Below, piece after piece: positions 39,833 through 48,134 of a stretch of DNA of 64,000 nt (its first letter is position 1; each line of letters begins with the position of its first letter). The position numbers and the translations under genes were made by a program. The DNA is from Pelistega suis (lineage in GTDB: Bacteria > Pseudomonadota > Gammaproteobacteria > Burkholderiales > Burkholderiaceae_B): NCBI RefSeq assembly GCF_013133795.1, contig NZ_JABGBN010000004.1, positions 1 through 64,000 on the forward strand. Direction: 5' to 3'. Below the pieces are notes generated by a model. It searched no databases. It was not told the DNA's origin and saw only the letters and a list, made by a program, of their open reading frames with translations.

Positions 39833-41013
39833 CAATATCATTAACCGAAAAAATTGACCTATTAGGCAATATCAGCCCCGAAGAATTTATGCGTGAGTAT
39901 TGGCAACGTAAGCCTTTGCTTATCCGCCAAGCATTTAAAAATTTCGAGTTACCTATTAGCATCGCTCAACTTAAAAAATTAGCGACACAAGAGGATGTGG
40001 AATCACGCTTTATCACTCGCAATGACGGTGACTGGAAACTCAAAAAAGGCCCCATTAGCCGTACCCCCAGTATGCAACAAAATGACTGGACACTCCTTGT
40101 TCAAAGCGTCGATTTACACGATGATAAGGTATCAGAGATGGCTCAACTTTTCCGCTTTGTGCCAGATGCACGTTTTGATGATGTGATGATTAGCCTTGCC
40201 TCAAAAGGTGGTGGTGTGGGGCCTCATTTTGATACCTATGACGTATTCCTACTCCAAGGTCATGGACAACGTCGTTGGCGTATTAGCCAACAAGAAGATA
40301 AAACACTTATTCCTGATTTACCTTGCCGTATTTTACAAAACTTTCAAGTTGAGCAAGAATGGGTATTAGAACCTGGTGATATGCTTTATCTGCCCCCTCA
40401 ATGTGCGCATGACGGAATTGCAGAAACCGATAATTGCGTCACGATTTCTTTTGGCTTTAGAACCCTCTCTTTTGCCAATATGGTTCGTGGTATTTTTGAA
40501 GCTGCCGCCGATCAAGTCAGTGTCAATTCAGGTCTAGGTAGCGGTGTTTACTCCGAACCAGCCCTCTCTGGCTTTAAAGTTGAAGGTTATTATCGTGATC
40601 CGGGTGCACCAGCTGTTACGACCCCTGCTGCCTTACCAGAAGCCATGATTACCGAGGCCTTAAAAGCGGCTCAGCAAATTCAGTTCAATGCCGATTTAGC
40701 CAGTCATTTTTTAGGATGCTGGCTCACCGAGCCTAATCAACTCGCCCAATTTGATTTTGCGGAAGAAGAAATCAATATCGAAGACTTACCGGCTGAAACT
40801 CTCCTGAAAACAGACCGTAAAACACGTATGGTCTACCGCGGCGATCAGCTCTTTATCAATGGAGAAGCTGTACCTATTCCTATGAACAAAGTACTCCAAG
40901 AATTAGCGGATAAACGTTGCTTATCAGCTGGCTATGCAACATCTGAAAGTGATGAAGACACTTTTGAATTACTCCATCGTTGGATTGATGATGGTTGGTT
41001 AGTCGTCGCTTGA
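39829..41013 (+). CDS. Ribosomal oxygenase RoxA-like (JmjC/cupin, YcfD family)
   Basis: A 394-residue 2-oxoglutarate/Fe(II) oxygenase. The N-terminus [17 protein letters not shown], the JmjC iron ligands His-x-Asp in [21 protein letters not shown] and the distal His in [12 protein letters not shown] match YcfD/RoxA, which hydroxylates an arginine of ribosomal protein uL16. The C-terminal winged-helix part is present. It overlaps the mutS stop by 4 bp and a terminator follows, so mutS and this gene form one unit. Confidence 0.9.
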   Translation: MTISLTEKIDLLGNISPEEFMREYWQRKPLLIRQAFKNFELPISIAQLKKLATQEDVESRFITRNDGDWKLKKGPISRTPSMQQNDWTLLVQSVDLHDDKVSEMAQLFRFVPDARFDDVMISLASKGGGVGPHFDTYDVFLLQGHGQRRWRISQQEDKTLIPDLPCRILQNFQVEQEWVLEPGDMLYLPPQCAHDGIAETDNCVTISFGFRTLSFANMVRGIFEAAADQVSVNSGLGSGVYSEPALSGFKVEGYYRDPGAPAVTTPAALPEAMITEALKAAQQIQFNADLASHFLGCWLTEPNQLAQFDFAEEEINIEDLPAETLLKTDRKTRMVYRGDQLFINGEAVPIPMNKVLQELADKRCLSAGYATSESDEDTFELLHRWIDDGWLVVA

Positions 41014-41046
41014 TGAAGTCCGCTCATAGAGGAAGTGTTTAAAAAC

Positions 41047-41084
41047 AATAGGCTCAGGATATAAACACCTGAGCCTATTTTATT
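41047..41084 (+). terminator. Terminator of the mutS-roxA unit
   Basis: A 12-bp perfect stem (AATAGGCTCAGG at 41047-41058 with 41068-41079), a 9-nt loop and a TTTTATTT tail. Confidence 0.82.
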
Positions 41085-41161
41085 TAGGTCACCACCTTAT
41101 CCCAAAATCCTCAACAATAGACAATATCGCATGAATCCTCATCAAGGTGATATTGACTCGA

Positions 41162-42286
41162 TTACAAACGCTCTTGTAATACCGTCAAGATACGTTGCGC
41201 TGTCTCAGAGCGATCAATATTACCTGCACTGTCGCGTACCGTTACTAAAGAAAAACCATCACCTTGGCTAGAAACTTTAATAATGTATGGGACTGGCGTT
41301 TTATTACCCTTATCACCCCATAGACGAGAGATGATATTTGATGACTTACGTTTTTCTCCCGTATCCGTATCTAAATAACGTACCACATAACTACCTGATG
41401 CCGCATCTGACTGATCAATCGTAAAGCCTGCACTTGTCAATGCTTGACCTACTTGACGATAAGATGCTTCACGAGACCCTGTCAATGCTAAAGCATTTTC
41501 ACCAGCGACAAAGCCAACTGCCGATGTTTGTTGGGACTTAACCTCTTGTGGTGTTTGTACCGCAGCCTCTACCTCTTGCTTAGAAGCACCCATATATGAC
41601 ATTAAACGCGATAACATAATCGCATTTAACTCAGGATCTTCTTTGGCTGGTAACCATTTAAACTGCGTACCATCGCGATCCATTTGTGTTTCAACCATAC
41701 GCTCATGACGGATGTAAACTTCCGTCTTACCATTAACACGTTCAAGACGTGTCGTAAAACGCTCACGCTCACCACTATCAGATACCATATCGACAATGCT
41801 ACCCAATGTACGACGTAAGAAGTTAGCTGGAATCTTAGCGCGATTTTCAGCCCAATCTGTTTCAATAATACCTGCTTGAGGATTATCACGATTAATGGTA
41901 AAACCTTGATTACCCCAGAAAGCTAATACATCCTTATAAACCGCTGTTGCATCACGATTCACCTCTAACCAACGTGTATCACCCGAGCGTAACACTTTCA
42001 TATCCGCAGAAGTCGGTAATACCGCATTCGCCTGACCGCTCTTATTCGCTTGCGCCATTGCCTTGTTATAAGCAGCGGCAGAAGCTGTACCTGTACCATA
42101 AGTCGAATATTGCGGGTTAATTTGGGCTTTTGATAAATCTGGTGGTAATGTCAATGGCTCACCACGCACCGTACTCTTATAATCAACAGCTTCAGAAGAC
42201 ATCAAATCATCCCATGTGCTACACGCTGTCATTGATAAACCGACTAATAATGTAGCGGCAATACGCTGAGTTGCTTTAATACGCAT
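41162..42286 (-). CDS. bamC: Outer membrane assembly lipoprotein BamC
   Basis: A 374-residue lipoprotein of the BAM outer-membrane protein insertion complex. The signal peptide ends in the lipobox LSMTAC. The unstructured N-terminus (VDYKSTVRGEPLTLPPDLSK) is the BamD-binding lasso. Two helix-grip domains follow (WLEVNRDATAVYKDVLAFWGNQGF and SREASYRQVGQALTSAGFTI). It lies 16 bp after dapA, the conserved proteobacterial order dapA-bamC (formerly dapX). Confidence 0.93.
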   Translation of the reverse strand: MRIKATQRIAATLLVGLSMTACSTWDDLMSSEAVDYKSTVRGEPLTLPPDLSKAQINPQYSTYGTGTASAAAYNKAMAQANKSGQANAVLPTSADMKVLRSGDTRWLEVNRDATAVYKDVLAFWGNQGFTINRDNPQAGIIETDWAENRAKIPANFLRRTLGSIVDMVSDSGERERFTTRLERVNGKTEVYIRHERMVETQMDRDGTQFKWLPAKEDPELNAIMLSRLMSYMGASKQEVEAAVQTPQEVKSQQTSAVGFVAGENALALTGSREASYRQVGQALTSAGFTIDQSDAASGSYVVRYLDTDTGEKRKSSNIISRLWGDKGNKTPVPYIIKVSSQGDGFSLVTVRDSAGNIDRSETAQRILTVLQERL

Positions 42287-42302
42287 TGTATAAAAATCCT
42301 TT

Positions 42303-43205
42303 TTAAATTAAACCCGCTTGTTTTAATGCTTCTTTCACAATGGCAACATTTGAAGCCGCCATTGGGCATAAAGGTAAACGATAACCTAACTGAGATAAAC
42401 CCATCTCCGCAACCGCATATTTTACAGGAATTGGATTGGCTTCAACGAACAATACACGATTTAACGTTGATAACTTACCATTAAGCTCACGTACTTTTGC
42501 TAAATCACCCTGTGCTGCTGCCACACATAAATCATGCATCATACGTGGTGCAATGTTTGCCGTGACAGAAATATTGGCCTGACCACCTAATAAAATCAAT
42601 GCTGCTGCGGTAGGATCATCACCTGAATACACTTGGAAATGCGCAGGCTTATCACGTAATAGCTCACCTAAACGCGCAATATCACCTGTCGCATCCTTAA
42701 TCCCCATAATGCCAGGAATCTCAGCTAACCGTAGAATAGTCTCATTAGACATATTCGCAACTGTACGTCCAGGAACATTGTAAAGAATAGTCGGGAGATT
42801 GGTATTTTCAGCAATCTCTTTGAAATGTAAATACATCCCCTCTTGTGTTGGCTTATTGTAATAAGGCACCACCGATAGACCAGCCTGTGCTCCTGCTTTT
42901 TCCGCTTGCTGAGAAAGGAAAATCGCCTCTTTTGTTGAGTTAGCACCTACACCCGCAATAACAGGGATACGACCTGCCGCATGCTCTACCGCAATACGAA
43001 TAAGCTCTGTATGCTCTTCAAAATCAACCGTAGGTGATTCACCCGATGTACCTACAACTACCAAAGCATCAGAACCCTCTGCCACGTGCCAATCAATCAA
43101 CTTCTTATAAGCCTCATAATCAATCTTACCGTCAGGTAACATCGGCGTAATTAACGCAGGAATACTGCCCGTGAATTGAGGATATTGGAACTCATTAGCC
43201 GCCAT
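42303..43205 (-). CDS. dapA: 4-hydroxy-tetrahydrodipicolinate synthase
   Basis: A 300-residue class I aldolase that condenses pyruvate with aspartate semialdehyde in the lysine/diaminopimelate pathway. Motifs are [41 protein letters not shown] (catalytic Tyr), YNVPGRT, and the Schiff-base Lys in [11 protein letters not shown]. It is functionally linked to lysC elsewhere in the window. Confidence 0.96.
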   Translation of the reverse strand: MAANEFQYPQFTGSIPALITPMLPDGKIDYEAYKKLIDWHVAEGSDALVVVGTSGESPTVDFEEHTELIRIAVEHAAGRIPVIAGVGANSTKEAIFLSQQAEKAGAQAGLSVVPYYNKPTQEGMYLHFKEIAENTNLPTILYNVPGRTVANMSNETILRLAEIPGIMGIKDATGDIARLGELLRDKPAHFQVYSGDDPTAAALILLGGQANISVTANIAPRMMHDLCVAAAQGDLAKVRELNGKLSTLNRVLFVEANPIPVKYAVAEMGLSQLGYRLPLCPMAASNVAIVKEALKQAGLI

Positions 43206-43329
43206 AAGTAATCATCCTAAAAATAAAAACAAATAATTCACTAGTTTAATAGAAAAACACGGAAAAATTAATCACATTACCTAAGAAAACAATAAAAAGT
43301 ATGTTTCAATACCCTAAATGTTTTATTTA

Positions 43330-43959
43330 TCAAGAAAAGATACCAAGCTTTTCTGGATTACCTGCTCCAACCCGTAGAACTTCTGGTGATGAACCTGACA
43401 AATCAATAATCGTGGTAGGGTGAGCAGACACATCGCCTGCAACAATAATACCCTCTAATTGCCCCTTATAATCATCCACAAAATCTTCATAATCCACAAA
43501 AGGCATATCCTCTCCTTCCGGAATAAAAGTAGTCGATAGTAAAGGCGAACCCACTTCTTCAATCAGAGCAGATAATACCGTATGCTGAGGCACTCGAATA
43601 CCGATTGTCTTACGTGAGGGATGAGATACACGGCGAGGCACTTCTTTACTTGCCTCGAGAATAAACGTCCATGGTCCCGGTGTCGCCAACTTTAAAAGAC
43701 GGTATTGCTGATTATCCACACGCGCAAAATGCGCAATCTCTGCCAAATCACGGCATAAAATGGTCAATAGATGGCGATCATCCAAACCCCGAATACGTCG
43801 TAAATTTTTAGCGGCGTCGGCATCGTCTAAGCGTGCCACCACGGCATAACCAGAATCTGTGGGGACGGCAACCAACCCACCCTCCTTAATTAATAACGCC
43901 GCCTGATAAATAAGACGCTGTTGCGGATTATCAGGGTGAATATCAAAAACAACACTCAT
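43330..43959 (-). CDS. YrdC/YciO/Sua5-family protein (threonylcarbamoyl-AMP synthase-like)
   Basis: A 209-residue protein of the fold that makes threonylcarbamoyl-AMP for tRNA t6A37. It shows GGLVAVPTDSGYAVVARLDD, RRIRGLDDRHLLTILCRDL, PGPWTFILEASKEVPR, KTIGIRVPQH and TTIIDLSG. Sequence details look closer to the YciO branch than to the essential TsaC, so its role in t6A is uncertain. The frame is open 5 codons further upstream, but the ATG at 43959 has GGGAGA 7 nt before it. Confidence 0.85.
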   Translation of the reverse strand: MSVVFDIHPDNPQQRLIYQAALLIKEGGLVAVPTDSGYAVVARLDDADAAKNLRRIRGLDDRHLLTILCRDLAEIAHFARVDNQQYRLLKLATPGPWTFILEASKEVPRRVSHPSRKTIGIRVPQHTVLSALIEEVGSPLLSTTFIPEGEDMPFVDYEDFVDDYKGQLEGIIVAGDVSAHPTTIIDLSGSSPEVLRVGAGNPEKLGIFS

Positions 43960-44040
43960 CGCCATTTCTCCCAAATAGATGAAAGAACTATTCTAACAGA
44001 TGTATTTGCAAAGAAAATCAGTTATAATTTGTGGCTTAGC

Positions 44041-44117
44041 GTCTCCATAGCTCAACTGGATAGAGCAACCGCCTTCTAAGCGGTAGGTTGTGAGTTCGAT
44101 TCTCGCTGGAGGCGCCA
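44041..44117 (+). tRNA. tRNA-Arg(TCT)
   Basis: The acceptor GTCTCCA pairs with TGGAGGC, with one G-U pair. The anticodon loop CTTCTAA gives TCT. CCA is encoded at 44115-44117. Confidence 0.95.
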
Positions 44118-44173
44118 TAAACTATATTTTTGTTGCACAAAAGCAACTTTTAACAACAAAACAAAGATAAAAC

Positions 44174-44203
44174 TTGTCAGAATTTATCTTTAAATGATAT
44201 AGT
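44174..44203 (+). promoter_or_regulatory. Probable tRNA-His/Met promoter
   Basis: TTGTCA (44174-44179), 18 bp, TATAGT (44198-44203), then 13 bp to the tRNA-His 5' G. Confidence 0.55.
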
Positions 44204-44216
44204 TTCATTCTCTTGT

Positions 44217-44293
44217 GGTGACCGTAGCTCAGTTGGTAGAGTCCCGGATTGTGATTCCGGTTGTCGTGGGTTCGAGCCCCATCGGTCACCCCA
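44217..44293 (+). tRNA. tRNA-His(GTG)
   Basis: It includes the extra G-1 (44217) opposite discriminator C, as required for tRNA-His. The acceptor GTGACCG pairs with CGGTCAC; the anticodon loop TTGTGAT gives GTG; CCA is encoded at 44291-44293. Confidence 0.96.
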
Positions 44294-44304
44294 ATAATAA
44301 AAGT

Positions 44305-44381
44305 GGCTCTTTAGCTCAGTCGGTTAGAGCGACGGAATCATAATCCGCAGGTCCCCCGTTCGAATCGGGGAAGAGCCACCA
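44305..44381 (+). tRNA. tRNA-Met(CAT), elongator type
   Basis: The acceptor GGCTCTT pairs with AAGAGCC; the anticodon loop ATCATAA gives CAT; CCA is encoded at 44379-44381. The paired first acceptor base excludes initiator tRNA. A lysidine-modified tRNA-Ile2 also has CAT and cannot be fully excluded. Confidence 0.9.
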
Positions 44382-44400
44382 CTAAGAATTCAATATAATC

Positions 44401-44433
44401 AAGCACTTAGCATTTTCCGTTAAGTGCTTTTTT
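44401..44433 (+). terminator. Terminator of the tRNA cluster
   Basis: A 9-bp stem (AAGCACTTA at 44401-44409 with 44421-44429) followed by T residues. It lies just before the insertion sequence. Confidence 0.75.
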
Positions 44434-44479
44434 GTTTTCTTTTTTAAACTGGTACGGATATTTTGGACACAAAGGTGAC

Positions 44480-44914
44480 TTTGCTTGGATAAGTGAGCGT
44501 AGTGTCCTGACACGTAAAGCACAGCATCATCAAGCGATTTTGTACTGGATAGAGCATTACCCCATAGGTTACAGTGATGTTGCCCGTTTATTTGGCATTC
44601 GTCCCTCTGACTTATACACAAAGATTAAACGTTATATCGCACATAGTCCCTCTGAGCATTTGCCTGATAAAATACGGTTATGGGATTGCCTAAGATGGCA
44701 TGGGACAGGAGATGCAATGGTTGATAAAGCACGAATTCACCAAATGGTCAGTGAGCGCTTATCCAGAGCTAAGACCAAAGAGCAGCTGGATAAAGAGGTG
44801 AATGATATTTTAATTACCTACGAGTGTTTATTCCAAGAGATACTCAGTGATTGCAAGGATGAGGTCAAAAAAAAGAGTTGCAGCTATATCACGAGCAGCT
44901 CAAACAGGCGTTAG
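44480..44914 (+). pseudogene. IS3-family OrfA (HTH part of transposase), start unclear
   Basis: The frame reads ISERSVLTRKAQHHQAILYWIEHYPIGYSDVARLFGIRPSDLY, a helix-turn-helix DNA-binding domain, followed by a coiled region. It ends at 44914. No ATG, GTG or TTG in a good position lies between the left inverted repeat and the HTH; the frame is open back into flanking DNA, where a TTG outside the element cannot be its native start. An A8 run at 44866-44873 is the likely frameshift site to OrfB, but in this copy OrfB lies in the +1 frame rather than the usual -1. Confidence 0.6.
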
Positions 44915-45773
44915 CATCAAGGCTGCCTGCCAAGTATTGAGTGTGCCAAGAAGTAGCTATTATGCGGCCAAGCATCCGAGCGAGTCGATGCGACGTGATG
45001 AGCAAAAAGCGCAGTGGATAGCACAGATACAACAAGCGTGTTTTTATACGATAGGTCGTCGTCGCATGGGGGTATTGCTTGAGCAAGCCCAAGGCTTAAA
45101 ACTGGGGCAGTCGCAGATAGGTCGCTTGATGAAGGCGTTTGAACTCAATGCCAAGATACGTCAGCAACGCAAGACGTATCAAAAGAGCCGTTGTGTGCAA
45201 ACGCAGGGATTAGCTGCCAATGTACTCAATAGGTACTTTAGCTCAGCAAGCCCAAGGAGTAAGTTGGTCGCTGATATGACCTATGTACCCTATTATGAAG
45301 ATAATCAGTGGCACTGGGGTTACCTCTCGTTGATATTGGATTTATATGACCGCTCCATTGTGGCGTGATGCTATGGTAAGCAACACAATCAGCAGTTAGC
45401 GTTAAAGACGTTAAAAATACTGAGCTTTAAAGGCGTTGCTCCGCATGCGTTACTGCATAGCGATCAAGGCTCTATTTATACCTCCCAAGCGTTTAGAGAG
45501 GAGTTGGCTAGACAGGGGATTGAGCAAAGTCTATCGCGTGTAGGTAACTGCTATGACAATGCGGTAATGGAAAGCTTTAATGGCATATTAAAGGTAGAAG
45601 GATTGTATAATGAAGCATTTAGTACAGCGAGTACGCCCAGTTTTATTGAACAAAATCAAGCGATTGAACGATTTATCGCTTTTTATCACCATCGACGTCC
45701 GAGTTCTGTATTGAACAACAAAACGCCGATGGCATTTAATCAACCCTCAGGGTTAACACCTATGGTCTATTGA
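44847..45773 (+). pseudogene. IS3-family OrfB (DDE transposase) with in-frame TGA
   Basis: The catalytic half contains the HTH_21-like QQACFYTIGRRRMGVLL and the three acidic residues of the DDE site: Asp in VADMTYVPYYE, Asp in LLHSDQGSIYTS and Glu in AVMESFNGILKVE. A TGA at 45366-45368 interrupts it between IVA and CYG, where relatives would have Trp (TGG), and the same frame stays open to 45773. A single G-to-A change thus inactivated it. Confidence 0.85.
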
Positions 45774-45816
45774 CCATTTTTATCTGTCCAGAAAATTCAT
45801 ACCAGTTCAAACACAA

Positions 45817-45843
45817 AACCCCGAGAGTTTTAATCCCGGGGTT
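45817..45843. terminator. GC-rich hairpin right of the IS
   Basis: AACCCCG (45817-45823) pairs with CGGGGTT (45837-45843) around 13 nt. T-rich flanks are weak on both strands. It may be an orphan terminator displaced by the IS insertion. Confidence 0.35.
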
Positions 45844-45863
45844 CATCTCTACGTTTTCTATAG

Positions 45864-45926
45864 GCACAATTGTGCTAGTCCAAATTGTCGCAGTTTTTGT
45901 CGCGCTTTTCAAGAAGTAAATGTCGC
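45864..45926. repeat. Palindrome and three TGTCGC motifs
   Basis: A perfect 12-bp palindrome GCACAATTGTGC (45864-45875) is followed by TGTCGC at 45886, 45898 and 45921, spaced 12 and 23 bp, roughly one and two helical turns. It lies in the otherwise geneless 245 bp between the IS and the XRE gene, upstream of its promoter. Protein-binding sites or recombinase arm sites are possible; unproven. Confidence 0.35.
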
Positions 45927-45961
45927 ACTCTTATAACCAAAATAAAAATAAATTTTTTATA

Positions 45962-45990
45962 TTGAAAAAAATTTTCCTTTAGGTTAATAT
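45962..45990 (+). promoter_or_regulatory. Sigma-70 promoter of the XRE/ImmA operon
   Basis: TTGAAA (45962-45967), exactly 17 bp, TAATAT (45985-45990). The next gene starts 31 bp downstream. Confidence 0.65.
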
Positions 45991-46004
45991 ATGTTTCATA
46001 ACAT
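45991..46004 (+). promoter_or_regulatory. Putative autoregulatory operator
   Basis: The inverted repeat ATGTT-TCAT-AACAT covers the expected transcription start of the XRE gene, a fitting place for repression by its product. Confidence 0.45.
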
Positions 46005-46020
46005 AGAAGGGAGATCCGCT

Positions 46021-46380
46021 ATGCAACTCACTAAATTCGGACAATTTATCCGTAAGTACAGAATTAACAACCTTATCTTGCTAAAGCACATGGCCGATTG
46101 CCTTGGCGTTAGCTCAGCTTTTTTATCAGCTGTAGAAACAGGCAAGAAAAACCTTCCCCCTGATTTTGAAAAAAAATTATTGGAAAAATACACTTTTTCT
46201 AAAGAAGAAAAACAAGAACTTCTTACTTCTATTGATAATTCTAAGACTCAAGAAATTATCCAAATGCCAGAAGATTCATTCAATAAAGAACTTGTTGGTG
46301 CTTTTTGTAGAAATTTTGAAACATTAGACCTTGCAACCAAAGAAAAGATTCTTGGTCTTTTAACGTCTAGAAAGGAATAA
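46021..46380 (+). CDS. XRE-family HTH regulator (paired with ImmA peptidase)
   Basis: A 119-residue protein starting MQLTKFGQFIRKYRINN. The helix-turn-helix is LILLKHMADCLGVSSAFLSAVETGKKNLP, and a helical C-terminal half follows (ELVGAFCRNFETLDLATKEKILGLL). The open frame extends 10 codons upstream, but the ATG at 46021 has GGGAG 7 nt away. It is followed 2 bp later by an ImmA/IrrE metallopeptidase gene. In known pairs of this kind (ICEBs1 ImmR/ImmA, DdrO/IrrE) the peptidase cleaves the repressor, which derepresses element or stress genes. Confidence 0.85.
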   Translation: MQLTKFGQFIRKYRINNLILLKHMADCLGVSSAFLSAVETGKKNLPPDFEKKLLEKYTFSKEEKQELLTSIDNSKTQEIIQMPEDSFNKELVGAFCRNFETLDLATKEKILGLLTSRKE

Positions 46381-46382
46381 GT

Positions 46383-46937
46383 TTGCCTATGATTAAACAA
46401 AATCACTATCATCAAGGCTATGTAGTTAATCCCCTAAGCATTTCAAAAATTCACTCTAAAGCACTGGACTTCAGAATGGATTATTTTCATAGAATTGACC
46501 GTTACGGAAGAATTGATATTTCTACGATTCTAGAAATAGACTACGGCGACGGCAGAAAATATGCCATTTTGGAAAGCGACTCTAATGGACCTATGGGTTT
46601 AACAACCAATGATGGCATCATCTTCTTGGCTCCTAGCGTTTATGAAGGAGCTATTAATGGAAATGGTCGAGATAGATTTACCCTGGCACACGAGTTTGGA
46701 CATGTATGTTTGCACCAAGGGCAAATTGGCTTTGCTAGAGCATCAACCTCTCAAAACAAAATCTACGAAAATAGCGAGTGGCAAGCTAATGAATTTGCAG
46801 GTGCTGTGCTTCTGCCTGATTATGAGTTAGTTAAAAATAAAGGCGCTTCTATTCAAATACTAGCAGAGCAATTTGGAGTAAGTTTAGAATGCGCAGAAAT
46901 TAGAAAAGAAAAAGCCCAAAGGAGAGGTATCCTTTGA
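46383..46937 (+). CDS. ImmA/IrrE-family metallopeptidase
   Basis: A 184-residue zinc peptidase. The active site HEFGHVCLH is seen at about residue 102, and the downstream Glu helix EWQANEFAGAVLLP supplies the third zinc ligand. A TTG start at 46383 has AAGGA at proper spacing; an ATG lies two codons later at 46389. Its presumed target is the XRE protein encoded just before it. It shares the AT-rich character of the island. Confidence 0.88.
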   Translation: MPMIKQNHYHQGYVVNPLSISKIHSKALDFRMDYFHRIDRYGRIDISTILEIDYGDGRKYAILESDSNGPMGLTTNDGIIFLAPSVYEGAINGNGRDRFTLAHEFGHVCLHQGQIGFARASTSQNKIYENSEWQANEFAGAVLLPDYELVKNKGASIQILAEQFGVSLECAEIRKEKAQRRGIL

Positions 46938-46946
46938 GCTTCTGGT

Positions 46947-46976
46947 AAATATTGATTATTGGCGTAATCAATATTT
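46947..46976. repeat. Perfect 12-bp inverted repeat after immA
   Basis: AAATATTGATTA (46947-46958) and its exact complement (46965-46976) around a 6-nt loop, 9 bp after the peptidase stop. There is no T tract, so it is either a weak terminator or a binding site. A second repeat, AACCGTTA at 47044-47051 with its complement at 47075-47082, stands in front of the small downstream gene. Confidence 0.5.
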
Positions 46977-47129
46977 AGGGTTAGTTGTTCGCCTACTAAC
47001 TCAAGCAAACAATCTAGCAAAACCTTAACTCTAGATTGTATACAACCGTTAAAATGTTTGCAATGTAAACTTTGTAACGGTTTGGCTTCCAAATAGAAAG
47101 GTGATAACCCTTTTTAACAGGAGGTCTAT

Positions 47130-47240
47130 ATGACTTATTCTGATGAAAGAGGTACCTTTATTTTGCGATGGACCCGCCGCACAAAAACTGGGCATGTCAT
47201 CCGAGCACAAGGTAAGCCTTTTAAAATTTATATTGATTAA
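47130..47240 (+). CDS. Small basic protein, 36 residues, phage-like
   Basis: The frame starts MTYSDERGTFILRWTRRTKT and ends KPFKIYID. A near-perfect Shine-Dalgarno (CAGGAGGT) stands 5 nt before the ATG, which makes translation likely despite the size. It is rich in Arg and Lys. It sits between the XRE/ImmA pair and the leftward phage-type genes. No family recognised. Confidence 0.55.
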   Translation: MTYSDERGTFILRWTRRTKTGHVIRAQGKPFKIYID

Positions 47241-47252
47241 AACTAGCTAAAA

Positions 47253-47501
47253 TCAATTGGGGTAGAGCATCACATTTGATGCTCTACCCCACCTATACTC
47301 AGCTCCAGCTCCAAGTTTTTCTCTTGCTTTTACCTCAATACTGCCTGTCTCGGCCAAACCGTCCAATACACGTTGCACCTGTCGCGTAACACTACGCTTT
47401 TCTTTCTTTCGAGGGTTAATGTAGTTAACAATCGTCCTTACCCTAAATGTTTTGTTCGGATAGGTACTAAGCAATTCGATAACCTCATCTGCGTACTTCA
47501 A
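47253..47501 (-). CDS. Small winged-helix-like protein, phage-type
   Basis: An 82-residue protein. Residues 1-60 (KYADEVIELLSTYPNKTFRV, SVTRQVQRVLDGLAETGSIEV) look like a winged helix, and the tail GAGAEYRWG is typical of small phage transcription factors. It starts at a TTG that overlaps the stop of the preceding frame (TTGA), with a strong GAGGGGTGAGG stretch just before it. It is the last gene of the leftward Cro cluster. Function unknown. Confidence 0.55.
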   Translation of the reverse strand: MKYADEVIELLSTYPNKTFRVRTIVNYINPRKKEKRSVTRQVQRVLDGLAETGSIEVKAREKLGAGAEYRWGRASNVMLYPN

Positions 47502-47791
47502 ACCTCACCCCTCACAAAATCCATTAAATCCTTTCTGACATTTTTGAGCATAAATTCGACAGTCCTTAGTGGGACACCCGTCCGCTGACTAATCGCTGCC
47601 CTACGTTCAGCTCTACTCAATCCTCGATACTTTAAAAAACGGTCCTCATAGTCGTGGATGATGATGATTTTGACGACCCAATGTTACCGTTTAACAAAGT
47701 CAGTCACTAATTGGTGATGTTGCCAATTCACAGGCGTTTTAGTATGGTTGTCCTCGGTGAGTTCCACCTCTGCCCCTACACCGTCATACAT
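47498..47791 (-). pseudogene. Phage-type gene split by an in-frame TAA, or two tiny genes
   Basis: A 35-codon frame starts at 47791 (MYDGVGAEVELTEDNHTKTP), overlapping the Cro stop (TGATG), and ends in TAA at 47684. The same frame stays open afterwards without any start codon, reading VVKIIIIHDYEDRFLKYRGL and a helix-turn-helix-like segment RAAISQRTGVPLRTVEFML to a stop at 47498. The lack of a start for the second half makes one gene with a nonsense mutation the simplest view. Confidence 0.45.
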
Positions 47792-48021
47792 CACCTTGCT
47801 TTTTTAGGAGATTGGCGCAGGATTGCCCAGTTAATGTCAGGTCGCATTTCCTCACAAGTAACCGCACGTCCTGTCGCTTGCTCTATATCAGGACAGCGTT
47901 CTGCTGGAACTTGGCGTCGTCCAAGAGCCCACATAGAAATGAACTCTGGTCGAACTTTTATTATGGATGCAATCTCAGCAGCTCTACCTCGATTGGCTTT
48001 TACATAATCAAGTAGTTTCAT
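47791..48021 (-). CDS. Cro/YdaS-like phage regulator
   Basis: A 76-residue protein beginning MKLLDYVKANRGRAAEIASI. It has a helix-turn-helix (AAEIASIIKVRPEFISMWALGRR) and the YdaS-type ending VPAERCPDIEQATGRAVTCEEMRPD. The frame could start 13 codons earlier at 48060, but that start sits inside a palindromic operator, and the start at 48021 matches family length. It is divergent from the CI-like gene, the layout of a lambdoid lysis-lysogeny switch. Confidence 0.8.
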   Translation of the reverse strand: MKLLDYVKANRGRAAEIASIIKVRPEFISMWALGRRQVPAERCPDIEQATGRAVTCEEMRPDINWAILRQSPKKAR

Positions 48022-48052
48022 ATTTAGGGTTTTATGATAAAACAGCCTAAAT

Positions 48053-48069
48053 ATTGTCATTACGACAAT
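48053..48069. promoter_or_regulatory. Operator-like palindrome 1 in the Cro/CI intergenic region
   Basis: ATTGTC-ATTAC-GACAAT, a perfect 6-bp inverted repeat with a 5-nt centre between the divergent regulators. Confidence 0.55.
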
Positions 48070-48090
48070 TAAAAATCAATAGCATTACTT

Positions 48091-48117
48091 TTTTGATAAT
48101 TCAAAAAGTTATCAAAA
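48091..48117. promoter_or_regulatory. Operator-like palindrome 2 in the Cro/CI intergenic region
   Basis: TTTTGATAA (48091-48099) and its complement (48109-48117) around 9 nt, ending 18 bp before the CI-like start codon. Confidence 0.5.
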
Positions 48118-48134
48118 TGATATTAAATAGAATT

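Larger units (their letters stand above)
44447..45807 (+). mobile_element. IS3-family insertion sequence, defective
   Basis: About 1.36 kb bounded by imperfect inverted repeats: the left end AACTGGTACGGATATTTTGG and the right end, read on the other strand, AACTGGTATGAATTTTCTGG. It holds two overlapping transposase frames in the usual IS3 order. No convincing target-site duplication is visible next to the ends. The second frame carries an internal stop, so it is probably immobile unless helped in trans. It marks the left edge of the accessory island beside the tRNA cluster. Confidence 0.85.

Noticed and set aside
44432-44479. Start of the IS OrfA frame at a TTG
   Set aside because: It lies outside the left inverted repeat, in the tRNA-cluster terminator tail, so it cannot be the native transposase start.
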